NCBI GenBank assembly: GCA_965371945.1
Contig: CBDVAK010000003.1
Span: 1 to 34,255, forward strand
DNA length: 34,255 nt
Source: CBDVAK01 sp965371945
GTDB taxonomy: Bacteria > Pseudomonadota > Gammaproteobacteria > Competibacterales > JAHEDQ01
Direction: 5' to 3'
Positions 24,301-31,676 of this stretch are shown piece by piece. Both the position numbers and the translations under genes were made by a program. Every line of letters starts with the position of its first letter. Position 1 is the stretch's first letter. The notes below the pieces were generated by a model. That model was not told where the DNA came from. It did no database searches and saw nothing but the letters and a program-made list of their open reading frames with translations.

Positions 24301-25202
24301 GTGCTCAAAAGGTCGATGCCGGACCCATCCACCGAACCCACCGCAATATCTCGGGCCTCGATCTTGCCTTCCAACCGGGTCAGCTCGATTCCCTGCAGCG
24401 AGCCCCACAACTCCAGATCAGCAACCCCCGAGAGCGGTCGCGGCATACTGTCCCGCCACGGTGCGGCATCGATGTTCGCACCGACCAGGCGCAGATACAG
24501 TTTGCTCGAAAGGTTCTGAAAATCGGTGAGTCGACCGCTACCACGGCCGCGCAGATCAAGACGGCCGCCGAGTTCGTCGGGCAGATCCATCGATATGGCC
24601 GCCCAGTGCTCGAGGTCCTGGTTGGCCAGCCGCAGTTCGATGTTCCGGTAGCGGGCTGGCGGCGCAGCGCCCGGGGATTCATAGAGGTCGACCGCCAGAC
24701 CGGTGGCTCGCAACGATTCAATACCGCCCAGGAGACCCAGCAGCCCGACCGGGTCGATCGCCAGCGCCGAGGCAGGAGCGGTATCGAAACCGCGAATTTG
24801 CAGAATACCGTTCTGCAAACGCTGGAGATTCAGGTGGCCGTTCTCGGCAATGATCCGCGACCAGGCGAGCTCACCCGTGGCGATCATGGCGGGAAGATCG
24901 AAGCCGAGAAAGACCCGTGACAACTCCAGCCCCGGCGCCTCGCCATCATCGCCCGCCAGACTCAGATCACGAACCAGCAACCCGAGCTGCCAACCTTCCC
25001 AGCTCAGCCGCAGTTCGCCGATCCGCAATTGATCTCCGACCTGGTCGCGCAGCCACACCTGCAACTCCTGCTCCCAGGCGGCCAGCAGCGGAGGCAGCGT
25101 CAGTCGCGCCGCTCCCAGCAGCAGCCCGGCCGCGATCACCAGGGTGATCAACAGCCGCAGCGTCCATCGGGACGTATGCAAGAACAGCTTACGCACGATC
25201 AC
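21351..25202 (-). CDS. yhdP: YhdP-family AsmA-like inner-membrane protein
   Basis: A 1283-residue protein with one N-terminal membrane helix (about residues 13-35, LRLLITLVIAAGLLLGAARL). A long, repetitive beta-rich periplasmic part follows (DUF3971 and AsmA-like C-terminal region, with FSAGDAYIRELQVDGPVARL near residue 1190). Members of this family form a bridge-like lipid groove, and YhdP, TamB and YdbH together move phospholipids to the outer membrane. Starts are GTG at 25202 or GTG at 25196; the second has AGGGG five bases upstream. It follows rng as in E. coli. The 121-bp gap between them holds only a 14-base palindrome (25269-25282). Its role fits the Mla and Lpt genes nearby. Confidence 0.9.
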   Translation of the reverse strand: MIVRKLFLHTSRWTLRLLITLVIAAGLLLGAARLTLPPLLAAWEQELQVWLRDQVGDQLRIGELRLSWEGWQLGLLVRDLSLAGDDGEAPGLELSRVFLGFDLPAMIATGELAWSRIIAENGHLNLQRLQNGILQIRGFDTAPASALAIDPVGLLGLLGGIESLRATGLAVDLYESPGAAPPARYRNIELRLANQDLEHWAAISMDLPDELGGRLDLRGRGSGRLTDFQNLSSKLYLRLVGANIDAAPWRDSMPRPLSGVADLELWGSLQGIELTRLEGKIEARDIAVGSVDGSGIDLLSTQFLATPEQGDWRLQMDHLTVDSGPSRWRLPGAYIRARRGQDQQLRSLQIELAELPLEMAAVFANVSGQLPQRWQDWLQAARPRGSVRDLRLGWLRGGGGLGKDTVMSAAFENIGIDAVGKMPGGSGLSGRLRLRGERLDLTLDSQDASVTLPTLFRDPLPLVSVEGPLTLERNDGVWQFQTSDLRVISPDIETRSRVDLRWYGDTRPSFMDLQVFFRDGDGSQTSRYLPVGIMKPVLVEWLDRAIVDAHVTSGGVLLRGPLRRFPFNDHSGTFLVAFGIDDAILDFDPKWPRAAEMAADITFRGAGMEAVASSAKLSALEAIDTRVAIPELLEPVLSLTSTTNADLRDMLQFVQASPLTDSLGAQLEPLNLSGASELQLDLQLPLKTLQPRIRGQVRTADAALELRQWHLPLTNVSGEVGFSELGADAGRLTANLRGGTVSAEISGRSTGNSYTTVLAARGALSLVPWMKQFGYDFSQYLAGSSAWQARIEWDNQRPGLRVALDSDLRGVDVKLPAPVGKQAGAARQLRIEARSSDAGVVEVEASYAPQMQLIAQLGGNPDSPQLQRAALRFGPGAAELPGQAGVAVDGTLTELDIDAWRLRLPGTGLAYPGWLRSVNLDVGKVTVGGHMVSEVAIDADTKDWSVVIGDPDFNGSIKGSVPLTETVVRGQFQNVVLRSESPVAPPADGAADASTDWPDPSTLPLLQLDIENLRFEDAPGGRLRLLTRRLPDGLEIEELKLTGQQFVLEAGGSWTQRDDGSQRSALSLNLEAEDMGAALRDLDIYAAIDGAEGSMRMKGKWLGALPAPDLASLNGDMSIELGKGRFLEVDPGAGRVVGLFTLSGLVRRLSLDFSDLFEKGFSFDSIVGELDFSAGDAYIRELQVDGPVARLRIDGRVGLVAQDYDQQVQVFPAVGASLPLAGLIAAGPVGGAAGFLASQVLGRSIDEANKVEYTITGSWSDPIITLVPRIKQPEAWQDQPGDS

Positions 25203-25323
25203 CCCTGCTGCCTGCGAAAAGGGGGAACCGTAACCCGACCTGCGTCAACCTACCCGCCTCGCCGTGATGACGAGCCCTCGTCCCGTGGTGAGACGTACGG
25301 GCTGGCCCTGGGATCGCCATCAT

Positions 25324-26796
25324 TTACATCAGCACGACGTCGTATTGTTCCTGGCTGTACAGTGCTTCTGCCTGAAATTTGATGGGTGTCTCGATAAACG
25401 CCTCCAACTCCGCAAGGCTGGTTGATTCCTCATCAACCAACAGGTCGACAACCTCCTGGGATGCGAGGATAAGGAACTGCTTTGCATCATACTGCCGCGC
25501 CTCCCGCAACAGCTCGCGAAAAATCTCGTAGCAGGCTGTTTCCGCGGTTTTGATGAATCCTCTGCCGTCGCAAGTGCTACACGGCTCACACAGGACGTGC
25601 TCGAGACTTTCTCGGGTTCTCTTGCGGGTCATTTCCACCAGCCCCAGCGGTGATACTTCACAGATGTGACTCTTGGCGTGATCCTGCTCCATGCATCGTT
25701 GCAGCGCCCGCAGAACCTGTTCCTTGTGTTCTTCGCTGGACATGTCGATAAAATCGATGATGATGATACCGCCGAGATTGCGAAGCCGCAGTTGACGGCC
25801 GATGCAACGCGCAGCCTCGAGATTGGTCTTGAATATGGTCTCTTCCAGATTGCGGTGACCCACGTAACCACCGGTATTGACATCGATGGTAGTCATCGCT
25901 TCTGTCTGATCAAAGATCAGATAACCGCCCGATTTGAGCTGCACCTTGCGCGACAATGCTTTTTCGATCTCGTCCTCCACAGCGTAGAGATCGAATAAGG
26001 GTCGGTCACCGGCATAGTGCTCGATGCGCTGCGACAATTCGGGTACGAACTCAGAGGTGAACCGGCGCAGGCGTTCATAGGTTTCGCGGGAATCCACCCG
26101 TACTCTTTCAACCTCGCCACCGACCATATCGCGAAGTATCCGCTGGGCCAGTGGCAGATCCTCGTGCACAACCTTGCCGCTGTGTACGTTGCGCCCTCTG
26201 CTCTGTATCGATTCCCAAAGCTTGTTGAGAAACACGATATCCCTGCCCAGTGCTTCGGCGCTGGCACCTTCGGCGGCAGTGCGGACGATGTAGCCACAAC
26301 TGCTGTTGTCGTCCATGGCCTCGGTCACCGCGGCCTTGAGCCGCTGGCGTTCCGCCTCTTCATCGATCTTGACCGACACCCCCACCGAGCTGGTATCCGG
26401 CAGCAGAACCAGATAGCGCGAGGGTATGGTGACATGGGTGGTCAGACGCGCACCTTTGGTTCCCAGCGGATCCTTGACCACCTGCACCAGCAGATCCTGG
26501 CCATCATGCAGCAAATCATTGATCGCGGCCGGGCGGCTGATCTCGGCCAGTCTGGCTTCGTCCTCGTCGCCGCGGCTGACGTCTGATACGTGCAGGAACG
26601 CGGCCCGATCCAGCCCGATGTCGACGAATGCAGCCTCCATCCCGGGCAGTACCCGGCACACCCGGCCCTTGAAGATACTGCCCACCAGACCGCGACTGCC
26701 GGTCCGCTCGATGTCAATCTCCTGCAGTACACCGTTTCCCACCAGGGCGACCCGGGTTTCCCTGGGCGTGACATTGATCAAGATTTCCTGACTCAC
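25324..26796 (-). CDS. rng: Ribonuclease G
   Basis: A 490-residue RNase E/G family endoribonuclease that matures the 16S rRNA 5' end and degrades mRNAs. The S1 RNA-binding domain occupies roughly residues 35-125 (KGRVCRVLPGMEAAFVDIG). The catalytic metal aspartates lie in TTIDVNTGGYVG and IIIIDFIDMSSEEH, and the zinc-link cysteines in CEPCSTC. It lacks the long C-terminal scaffold of RNase E. The GTG at 26796 follows GAGGG by five bases. It sits between the broken maf and yhdP, an order shared with enterics. Confidence 0.96.
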   Translation of the reverse strand: MSQEILINVTPRETRVALVGNGVLQEIDIERTGSRGLVGSIFKGRVCRVLPGMEAAFVDIGLDRAAFLHVSDVSRGDEDEARLAEISRPAAINDLLHDGQDLLVQVVKDPLGTKGARLTTHVTIPSRYLVLLPDTSSVGVSVKIDEEAERQRLKAAVTEAMDDNSSCGYIVRTAAEGASAEALGRDIVFLNKLWESIQSRGRNVHSGKVVHEDLPLAQRILRDMVGGEVERVRVDSRETYERLRRFTSEFVPELSQRIEHYAGDRPLFDLYAVEDEIEKALSRKVQLKSGGYLIFDQTEAMTTIDVNTGGYVGHRNLEETIFKTNLEAARCIGRQLRLRNLGGIIIIDFIDMSSEEHKEQVLRALQRCMEQDHAKSHICEVSPLGLVEMTRKRTRESLEHVLCEPCSTCDGRGFIKTAETACYEIFRELLREARQYDAKQFLILASQEVVDLLVDEESTSLAELEAFIETPIKFQAEALYSQEQYDVVLM

Positions 26797-26847
26797 ACCG
26801 TCCCTCTCCAGAGTCTGTCTATGCCTGCGACACGGCGCGACGCAGTT

Positions 26848-27206
26848 TCATTCGGGGGCCAGCCCGAACGATCGCAGCAGCTCCCAGGTCTCGAACAGCG
26901 GCAATCCCATCACCCCGGAATAGCTGCCTTCCAGTTGTCGCACAAAAGTACCGCCAAAGCCCTGTATGGCATACGCACCCGCCTTGTCGACAGGTTCACC
27001 ACTTTGCCAATAGCGTGACACCTCTGAGCGCGACAACACGCGGAAACCGACCCGGCTGCACTGCAGCCGGAGTTCTTCGCGCGCCGCCAGTTTCAGCGCT
27101 ACTGCACTCCATACCTCATGATTGCGACCGGCAACGTTTCGAAGCGCACGCCAATCCGGGCAAGCAATTCACGGCGCCGGGGCGAGGTCGAAGCCAGATA
27201 CAGAAT
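26848..27206 (-). pseudogene. maf: Maf-like nucleotide pyrophosphatase, broken by internal deletion and frameshift
   Basis: Two pieces of one Maf/YhdE protein are visible. The N-terminal piece reads ILYLASTSPRRRELLARIG and ends near 27126 (about 27 codons). The C-terminal piece begins GRNHEVWSAVAL in another frame near 27129 and runs to 26848 (about 93 codons, with GEPVDKAGAYAIQG and YSGVMGLPLFET). About 70 codons between them, including the family's catalytic GADT region, are gone, and the join is out of frame. No ATG, GTG or TTG fits the start: AGGAAG lies eight bases before an ATT codon where the family has its start. The position after rlmH and before rng is the normal one for maf. Maf enzymes clear non-canonical nucleotides; this copy should be inactive. 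Confidence 0.85.
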
Positions 27207-27211
27207 CCGGG

Positions 27212-27679
27212 CTACTTCCTGTGGTAAGGGTGTCCGGCCAGAATCGACCAGGCACGGTAGCATTGTTCCGCCACGATCACACGAACGAGCGGATGCGGCA
27301 GCGTGAGTGTCGACAAGGACCAGCGACGTTCGGCCGAGCGCAGAACATCCTCGGCCAGCCCATCCGGGCCACCGACCATCAGCGCCACGTCGCGACCGTC
27401 CTGCATCCAGTCCTCGAGCCACCGTGCAAGACCCACGGTGTTCACCTGGATTCCGGACATGTCCAGCGCCACCCGCCGTTGACCCTTCGCCGCTGCCAGC
27501 AACTGCTCACCCTCACGCCGTTTGAGGCGAGCCACGTCGACACCGCGACTGCGCCGCGCCAGCGCGACTTCCAGCAGCTCCATCCGGCATTCACGTGGCA
27601 GACGCTTTCGATAGCCTTCAAACGCCTCGGTGACCCAGCCATCCATACGTGCACCCACCGCCACCACGTTGAGGCGCAT
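27212..27679 (-). CDS. rlmH: 23S rRNA pseudouridine-1915 N3-methyltransferase
   Basis: RlmH is a SPOUT-class methyltransferase of 155 residues acting on helix 69 of 70S ribosomes. It starts MRLNVVAVGARM and carries the AdoMet-binding knot region ALMVGGPDGLAE and the C-terminal SLSTLTLPHPLVRVIVAEQ with YRAWSILAGHPYHR. An in-frame ATG at 27754 lies deep in rsfS; the ATG at 27679 has GGAG seven bases upstream and matches the family start. It begins one base after the rsfS stop, so coupling is likely. Its stop is five bases before the degenerate maf start. Confidence 0.96.
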   Translation of the reverse strand: MRLNVVAVGARMDGWVTEAFEGYRKRLPRECRMELLEVALARRSRGVDVARLKRREGEQLLAAAKGQRRVALDMSGIQVNTVGLARWLEDWMQDGRDVALMVGGPDGLAEDVLRSAERRWSLSTLTLPHPLVRVIVAEQCYRAWSILAGHPYHRK

Positions 27680-27680
27680 G

Positions 27681-28052
27681 TTACCGCTCCGCACCCGGTG
27701 GGCCCGGTAACGCCTCCCGCTGGGGATGTTCACCAAGATCCCAGAGTTTTTCAAGGTTGTAGAAACGGCGGGTGTCCGCCAGCATCAGGTGCACCACCAC
27801 ATCGCCCAGATCGACCAGAATCCACTCCGCGGCTTCCTCACCCTCCACCCCGATCGGCCGGACCCCAGCGGCCCGAGACGCTCTGACCAGATTGTCCGCC
27901 AGCGATCGCAGATGCCGGTTGGAGGTCCCCGTCACTATGATCATGTGATCGGTAAACCCTGACACGTCGGCAACATCGAGAGTCAGCAGATCGACACCCT
28001 TGAGTTCCTGCAGTGCCCCGATAACGACCTTCTTGAGTTGTTTGGATTGCAT
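27681..28052 (-). CDS. rsfS: Ribosomal silencing factor RsfS
   Basis: RsfS (DUF143/Iojap family, 123 residues) binds L14 and blocks subunit joining when nutrients are scarce. Family motifs are LLTLDVADVSGFTDHMIIVTG, SNRHLRSLADN, the GVEGEEAAEWILVDLGDVVVH segment and FYNLEKLW. The frame is open to 28208, but the ATG at 28052 with a nearby GAGGTGG gives the conserved start MQSKQL. It lies between nadD and rlmH, a common bacterial arrangement. Confidence 0.95.
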   Translation of the reverse strand: MQSKQLKKVVIGALQELKGVDLLTLDVADVSGFTDHMIIVTGTSNRHLRSLADNLVRASRAAGVRPIGVEGEEAAEWILVDLGDVVVHLMLADTRRFYNLEKLWDLGEHPQREALPGPPGAER

Positions 28053-28104
28053 TCCACCTCGTCCATCGATGATAAACCACAATGCGCCATTGCCGTTCAG
28101 GCGG

Positions 28105-28800
28105 TCAGGATGCACCCCGCATCGACCTGTTCCGGTCACTGCCTGGCGTGGACCGTGAACAGGATACAGCGGCATAGGGTCGATGGTCGCCAAGATAGCG
28201 ACGCACACTGTCGGGAACCAGGTAGCGCGGGTCTCCGCCGCCGGCCAAGGTGGCGCGCAGGGCGGTACTGGAAATGTCCAGTTGGGTCACCGGCACATAG
28301 TACAGGCCACCGCCCGGGGATTCGCCCAGGCCCCTTCGATTCCGCACAAGCCGCAGCCCGGCCCGCTCAGCCAACGTATCCCGCTGCGGTTTTTGCCATC
28401 CCGGTCGGTGGCAGACCAGCACATGCGCGTAGCTGGCAATCTCCCGCCAGCGATGCCAGCTTTCCAGCCCGAGGAAGGCGTCCATCCCCAGGATCAGGCA
28501 CAGTGGCTGCTTATCGACCTCTGACCGCAAAGAGGCCAGGGTATCGATCATATAGGAGACACCACCCCGGCTGAGTTCGCGCTCGTCGACCACAAACCCG
28601 GGCTGATCAGCGATCGCCAACCGCAACATGGCGAGCCGCTGTTCGGAACTGGCCACCGGACTACCGCGGTGCGGCGGAGTTGCACAGGGGACGAAGCGCA
28701 CCGCCGCCAGACCGGCGGCCTCCATCACTTCCAGGGCGGCGCGCAGATGCCCGAAATGAACCGGGTCGAAAGTCCCGCCGTAGACCCCGGCGGGCTGCAC
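28105..28800 (-). CDS. nadD: Nicotinate-nucleotide adenylyltransferase
   Basis: NadD adenylates nicotinate mononucleotide in NAD synthesis. The nucleotidyltransferase motif GGTFDPVHFGH is at residues 8-18, and ISSTALRATLAGG is the second ATP-binding motif near 186. The 231-residue length includes a tail of about 25 residues after the usual end (RRYLGDHRPYA), rich in serine and arginine, with no known role. The start is GTG at 28800, within 25 bases of the proA stop. A 52-bp gap separates it from rsfS. Confidence 0.94.
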   Translation of the reverse strand: MQPAGVYGGTFDPVHFGHLRAALEVMEAAGLAAVRFVPCATPPHRGSPVASSEQRLAMLRLAIADQPGFVVDERELSRGGVSYMIDTLASLRSEVDKQPLCLILGMDAFLGLESWHRWREIASYAHVLVCHRPGWQKPQRDTLAERAGLRLVRNRRGLGESPGGGLYYVPVTQLDISSTALRATLAGGGDPRYLVPDSVRRYLGDHRPYAAVSCSRSTPGSDRNRSMRGAS

Positions 28801-28824
28801 CCAGCCAATCAGCGCGGCAACCCT

Positions 28825-30108
28825 TCAGACGCGCACATGGCCCTCTCCGAGCACCACGAACTTCTGGCTGGTCAAGCCGGCAAGACCGACCGGACCGCGG
28901 GCGTGCAGCTTGTCGGTGCTGACGCCGATCTCGGCGCCCAAGCCATACTCGAAGCCATCCGCGAAGCGGGTCGAAGCGTTGACCATTACCGAGCTGGAAT
29001 CGACTTCACGAAGGAACCGCCTGGCGCGCCCGATATCGTCGGTGACGATGGCGTCGGTATGCGCCGAGCCATGGGCCGCAATATGATCCATCGCCTGGTC
29101 GAGCCCGGCTACCACGCGGATCGCCAGCACCGGCGCCAGGTACTCGGTATCCCAGTCTTCCTCGGTGGCGGGCACTGTATCCGACACCAGCGCACAGGTC
29201 TCCTCACAGCCGCGCAGCTCGACTCCTGCTGCGCGCAACTGCTGGGCCAGCGGCGGCAACAGCCGGGCTGCGATGTCGCGCGCCACCAGCAGCGTTTCCA
29301 TGGTATTGCAGGTCCCGTAACGTTGGGTCTTGGCGTTCATCGACACCTGGATCGCCATCTCCAGGTCGGCACGATCGTCGACATAGGTATGACATACGCC
29401 ATCAAGGTGCTTGATCACCGGCACCCGCGCCTCTTCGCTGATCCGCCGGATCAGGCTCTTGCCGCCGCGCGGCACGATGACATCAACATCGTCCTGCATG
29501 CGAATCAAGGTACCCACGGCCGCCCGGTCCGTGGTCTCCACCACCTGCACACACTCAACCGGCAGACCGACTTTCCGCAGACCCACATCGATGCAGTCGG
29601 CGATGGCCTGATTGGAGTGAAATGCCTCCGATCCGCCGCGCAGGATAACGGCGTTCGCCGATTTGAGGCACAGGCCGGCGGCGTCAGCGGTGACATTCGG
29701 ACGTGATTCATAGATGATCCCGACCACCCCCAACGGCACCCGCATACGTCCCACCTGTATACCGCTGGGCTGGTAGTTGAGATCGGTGATCTGACCCACC
29801 GGGTCCGGCAGCGCGACGATCTGGCGCAAGCCCTCCGACATGGCGGCGATTCGTGCCTCGGTCAGTTCGAGCCGGTCCAGCAGTGCTGTTTCCAGCCCCC
29901 GCTGTCGACCCGCTTGCAAATCCCGCAGGTTGGCCTCGTGCAGCGTTGTGACCGTGGCATCGATTGCATCGGCAATCGATTCCAGCGCGCCGTTTCGAAC
30001 CGCGGTGGTGGATCTGCCCAGTACCCGTGCCGCACTCCTCGCCGCCCGCCCGAGCCCCTGCATATAGGCCGCCACCCGAATCCCCGTGTCTTCCGCACTC
30101 GCGCTCAT
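28825..30108 (-). CDS. proA: Gamma-glutamyl phosphate reductase
   Basis: ProA reduces glutamyl phosphate to glutamate semialdehyde with NADPH in proline synthesis. The 427-residue protein belongs to the aldehyde dehydrogenase fold. The catalytic cysteine is in RYGTCNTMET, with YESRPNVTADAAGLCLKSAN and ILRGGSEAFHSN as conserved nucleotide and substrate segments. The ATG overlaps the holA stop by four bases (ATGA). The proA-nadD-rsfS-rlmH order is common in proteobacteria; proB is not in the window. Confidence 0.96.
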   Translation of the reverse strand: MSASAEDTGIRVAAYMQGLGRAARSAARVLGRSTTAVRNGALESIADAIDATVTTLHEANLRDLQAGRQRGLETALLDRLELTEARIAAMSEGLRQIVALPDPVGQITDLNYQPSGIQVGRMRVPLGVVGIIYESRPNVTADAAGLCLKSANAVILRGGSEAFHSNQAIADCIDVGLRKVGLPVECVQVVETTDRAAVGTLIRMQDDVDVIVPRGGKSLIRRISEEARVPVIKHLDGVCHTYVDDRADLEMAIQVSMNAKTQRYGTCNTMETLLVARDIAARLLPPLAQQLRAAGVELRGCEETCALVSDTVPATEEDWDTEYLAPVLAIRVVAGLDQAMDHIAAHGSAHTDAIVTDDIGRARRFLREVDSSSVMVNASTRFADGFEYGLGAEIGVSTDKLHARGPVGLAGLTSQKFVVLGEGHVRV

Positions 30109-31139
30109 TTCGACCTGCCTGCTGCCGTATTGAGGTCGCAGCCCGCGACCCTTAGTGTCAATTCTAGCAATTCATCCCAAGGTGATCCCGGATCGATACC
30201 CTTGATCGTCCGGTCGAGTCCGGCGCAACCCTGCAGCAATTTGCCCAGTGCGGTCGACCCATGTCTCTTCAATGCCGCGGTTACACTGGCCTTGCGCTGG
30301 TCCCAGACCCGATGCCCCTGGAGCGTCTGCGCCACCGCCATACCTCGATCGATGTCACCGGCCATCGTTGCCAGAGCGCGAATCTCCCGTGCCAGCGCCC
30401 ACGACACCAGCACCAGTTCCACGCCTTCTTCGCGCAGACCGTCCACGATCCTGGTGACTCGCCCGCCAGCGCCGTCCAGCGCCGCATCGACCAGATCGAA
30501 TGGGTCGAAACGGGCACTGTCGCTGACCACTGCCATCACCTGATCGGCATCGACATGACCTTTGCCCATCGCCGCGACCAGCTTGTCGATCTCCTGGGCC
30601 GCCGCCAGCAGGTTGCCCTCCACCCGGTCCGCCAGCAACGCCACCGCCGCCGGTGCTGGCTGCAGCCCCTGTTTGCGCATTCGCGACTCGATCCAGGCTG
30701 GCAACTGGCGCCGGCCGACTGGCCGCACCTGCACGCAAACCCCGGCCTGTTCCAAGGCCTTGAACCAACGGCTGCGCTGCGATGCAGAGTCCAGCTTTGC
30801 ACAGATCACCAGCAAAACAGTATCGTCCCACTGCAACTCGGCATACCGTCGCAGCGCCTTGCCACCCGCATCGCCCGGCTTGCCTGCCGCCATGTGCAAC
30901 TCGATCAGACGGCGGCTGGCGAACAGCGAAAGGCTGGCCGACATCTGGCCCAGAGTGTCCCAATCGAATCCCTGTTCCACCACCAGACGCTGACGTTCGC
31001 CGTACTCCCTGGCCCTGGCGGCGGCACGAATCCGGTCAGCCGCATCCTGGACCAGCAACGGCTCGCCCCCAAACACCAGATAGATGGGCCGCAGCTCACC
31101 GGCAAGGTGACGTTCAAGGCTGGCATCATTGACCCGCAT
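30105..31139 (-). CDS. holA: DNA polymerase III delta subunit
   Basis: HolA (344 residues) opens the beta clamp within the clamp loader. The N-terminal start and LRPIYLVFGGEPLLVQDAADRI segment (given as residues about 16-37), the middle LLADRVEGNLLAAAQEIDKL stretch and the DLVDAALDG region fit the family. It carries no functional P-loop, as expected for delta. The ATG at 31139 lies in a 12-base tandem repeat that also creates a second ATG at 31152, 13 bases upstream and out of frame. lptE ends 19 bases upstream, and leuS-lptE-holA is the usual gammaproteobacterial order. Confidence 0.94.
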   Translation of the reverse strand: MRVNDASLERHLAGELRPIYLVFGGEPLLVQDAADRIRAAARAREYGERQRLVVEQGFDWDTLGQMSASLSLFASRRLIELHMAAGKPGDAGGKALRRYAELQWDDTVLLVICAKLDSASQRSRWFKALEQAGVCVQVRPVGRRQLPAWIESRMRKQGLQPAPAAVALLADRVEGNLLAAAQEIDKLVAAMGKGHVDADQVMAVVSDSARFDPFDLVDAALDGAGGRVTRIVDGLREEGVELVLVSWALAREIRALATMAGDIDRGMAVAQTLQGHRVWDQRKASVTAALKRHGSTALGKLLQGCAGLDRTIKGIDPGSPWDELLELTLRVAGCDLNTAAGRSK

Positions 31140-31158
31140 GGTTGGCCCGCATGGTTGA

Positions 31159-31653
31159 CTACTTGACCGCCCCCAGCCGCTCCACTACCCGCCAGGAGAC
31201 TTCCTGCTGCATTTTCAACAACTCCTCGGCCTCCACGTTTTCACGCCCCAGCACCTCGGTCGGATCATACTCATAACTGCGAAAAACGGTTATTTCATCT
31301 GGCTCGATCAGTTGCTCGCCATCGCCGGATTGGGCGTCAAAGCGGATCTTGTAGCTGCTTTGGAAGGCCCTCGCCTTACCCGTACCACCGATCCCCATCA
31401 CCTTGGTGTTACGTCCATGCGACAGGATACGCACCACCGCAGTCGGTGTACCCGCATCGGCGCCTACCATCTCGACACCATTGAGTTCGAAGGCACGGCT
31501 AAGCGCCAGATAGAGGTCGTCGAAACTCTGCACGCCGGTTATTCGGGTACGGGCAAAAGTGTCGGACAAGGTCGCGGTTCCTCTCAACTGGAAACCGCAC
31601 CCGACCTGCACCACCAGCAGCGACACCAGCAGCAGCAATCTGATAGCAGACAA
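31159..31653 (-). CDS. lptE: LPS-assembly lipoprotein LptE
   Basis: LptE plugs the LptD barrel that inserts LPS in the outer leaflet. From the TTG at 31653 the product is 164 residues: a hydrophobic signal (IRLLLLVSLLVV) and a lipobox VQVGC with Cys19 as the lipidated residue, then GFQLRGTATLSDTFAR, the typical LptE opening. The open frame extends upstream into leuS, but GGAGG lies seven bases before the TTG, and an N-terminal signal is required, so the TTG start is favoured. It lies 23 bases after the leuS stop and before holA. Together with lptA, lptB and lptC here, it covers most of the Lpt chain except LptD, F and G. Confidence 0.92.
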   Translation of the reverse strand: MSAIRLLLLVSLLVVQVGCGFQLRGTATLSDTFARTRITGVQSFDDLYLALSRAFELNGVEMVGADAGTPTAVVRILSHGRNTKVMGIGGTGKARAFQSSYKIRFDAQSGDGEQLIEPDEITVFRSYEYDPTEVLGRENVEAEELLKMQQEVSWRVVERLGAVK

Positions 31654-31676
31654 CGCGATACCTCCCCGGGGAACGC

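Noticed and set aside
25269..25282. Palindrome GACGAGCCCTCGTC between rng and yhdP
   Set aside because: The two-base loop makes a poor hairpin and the length is expected by chance in GC-rich DNA; it is noted only.
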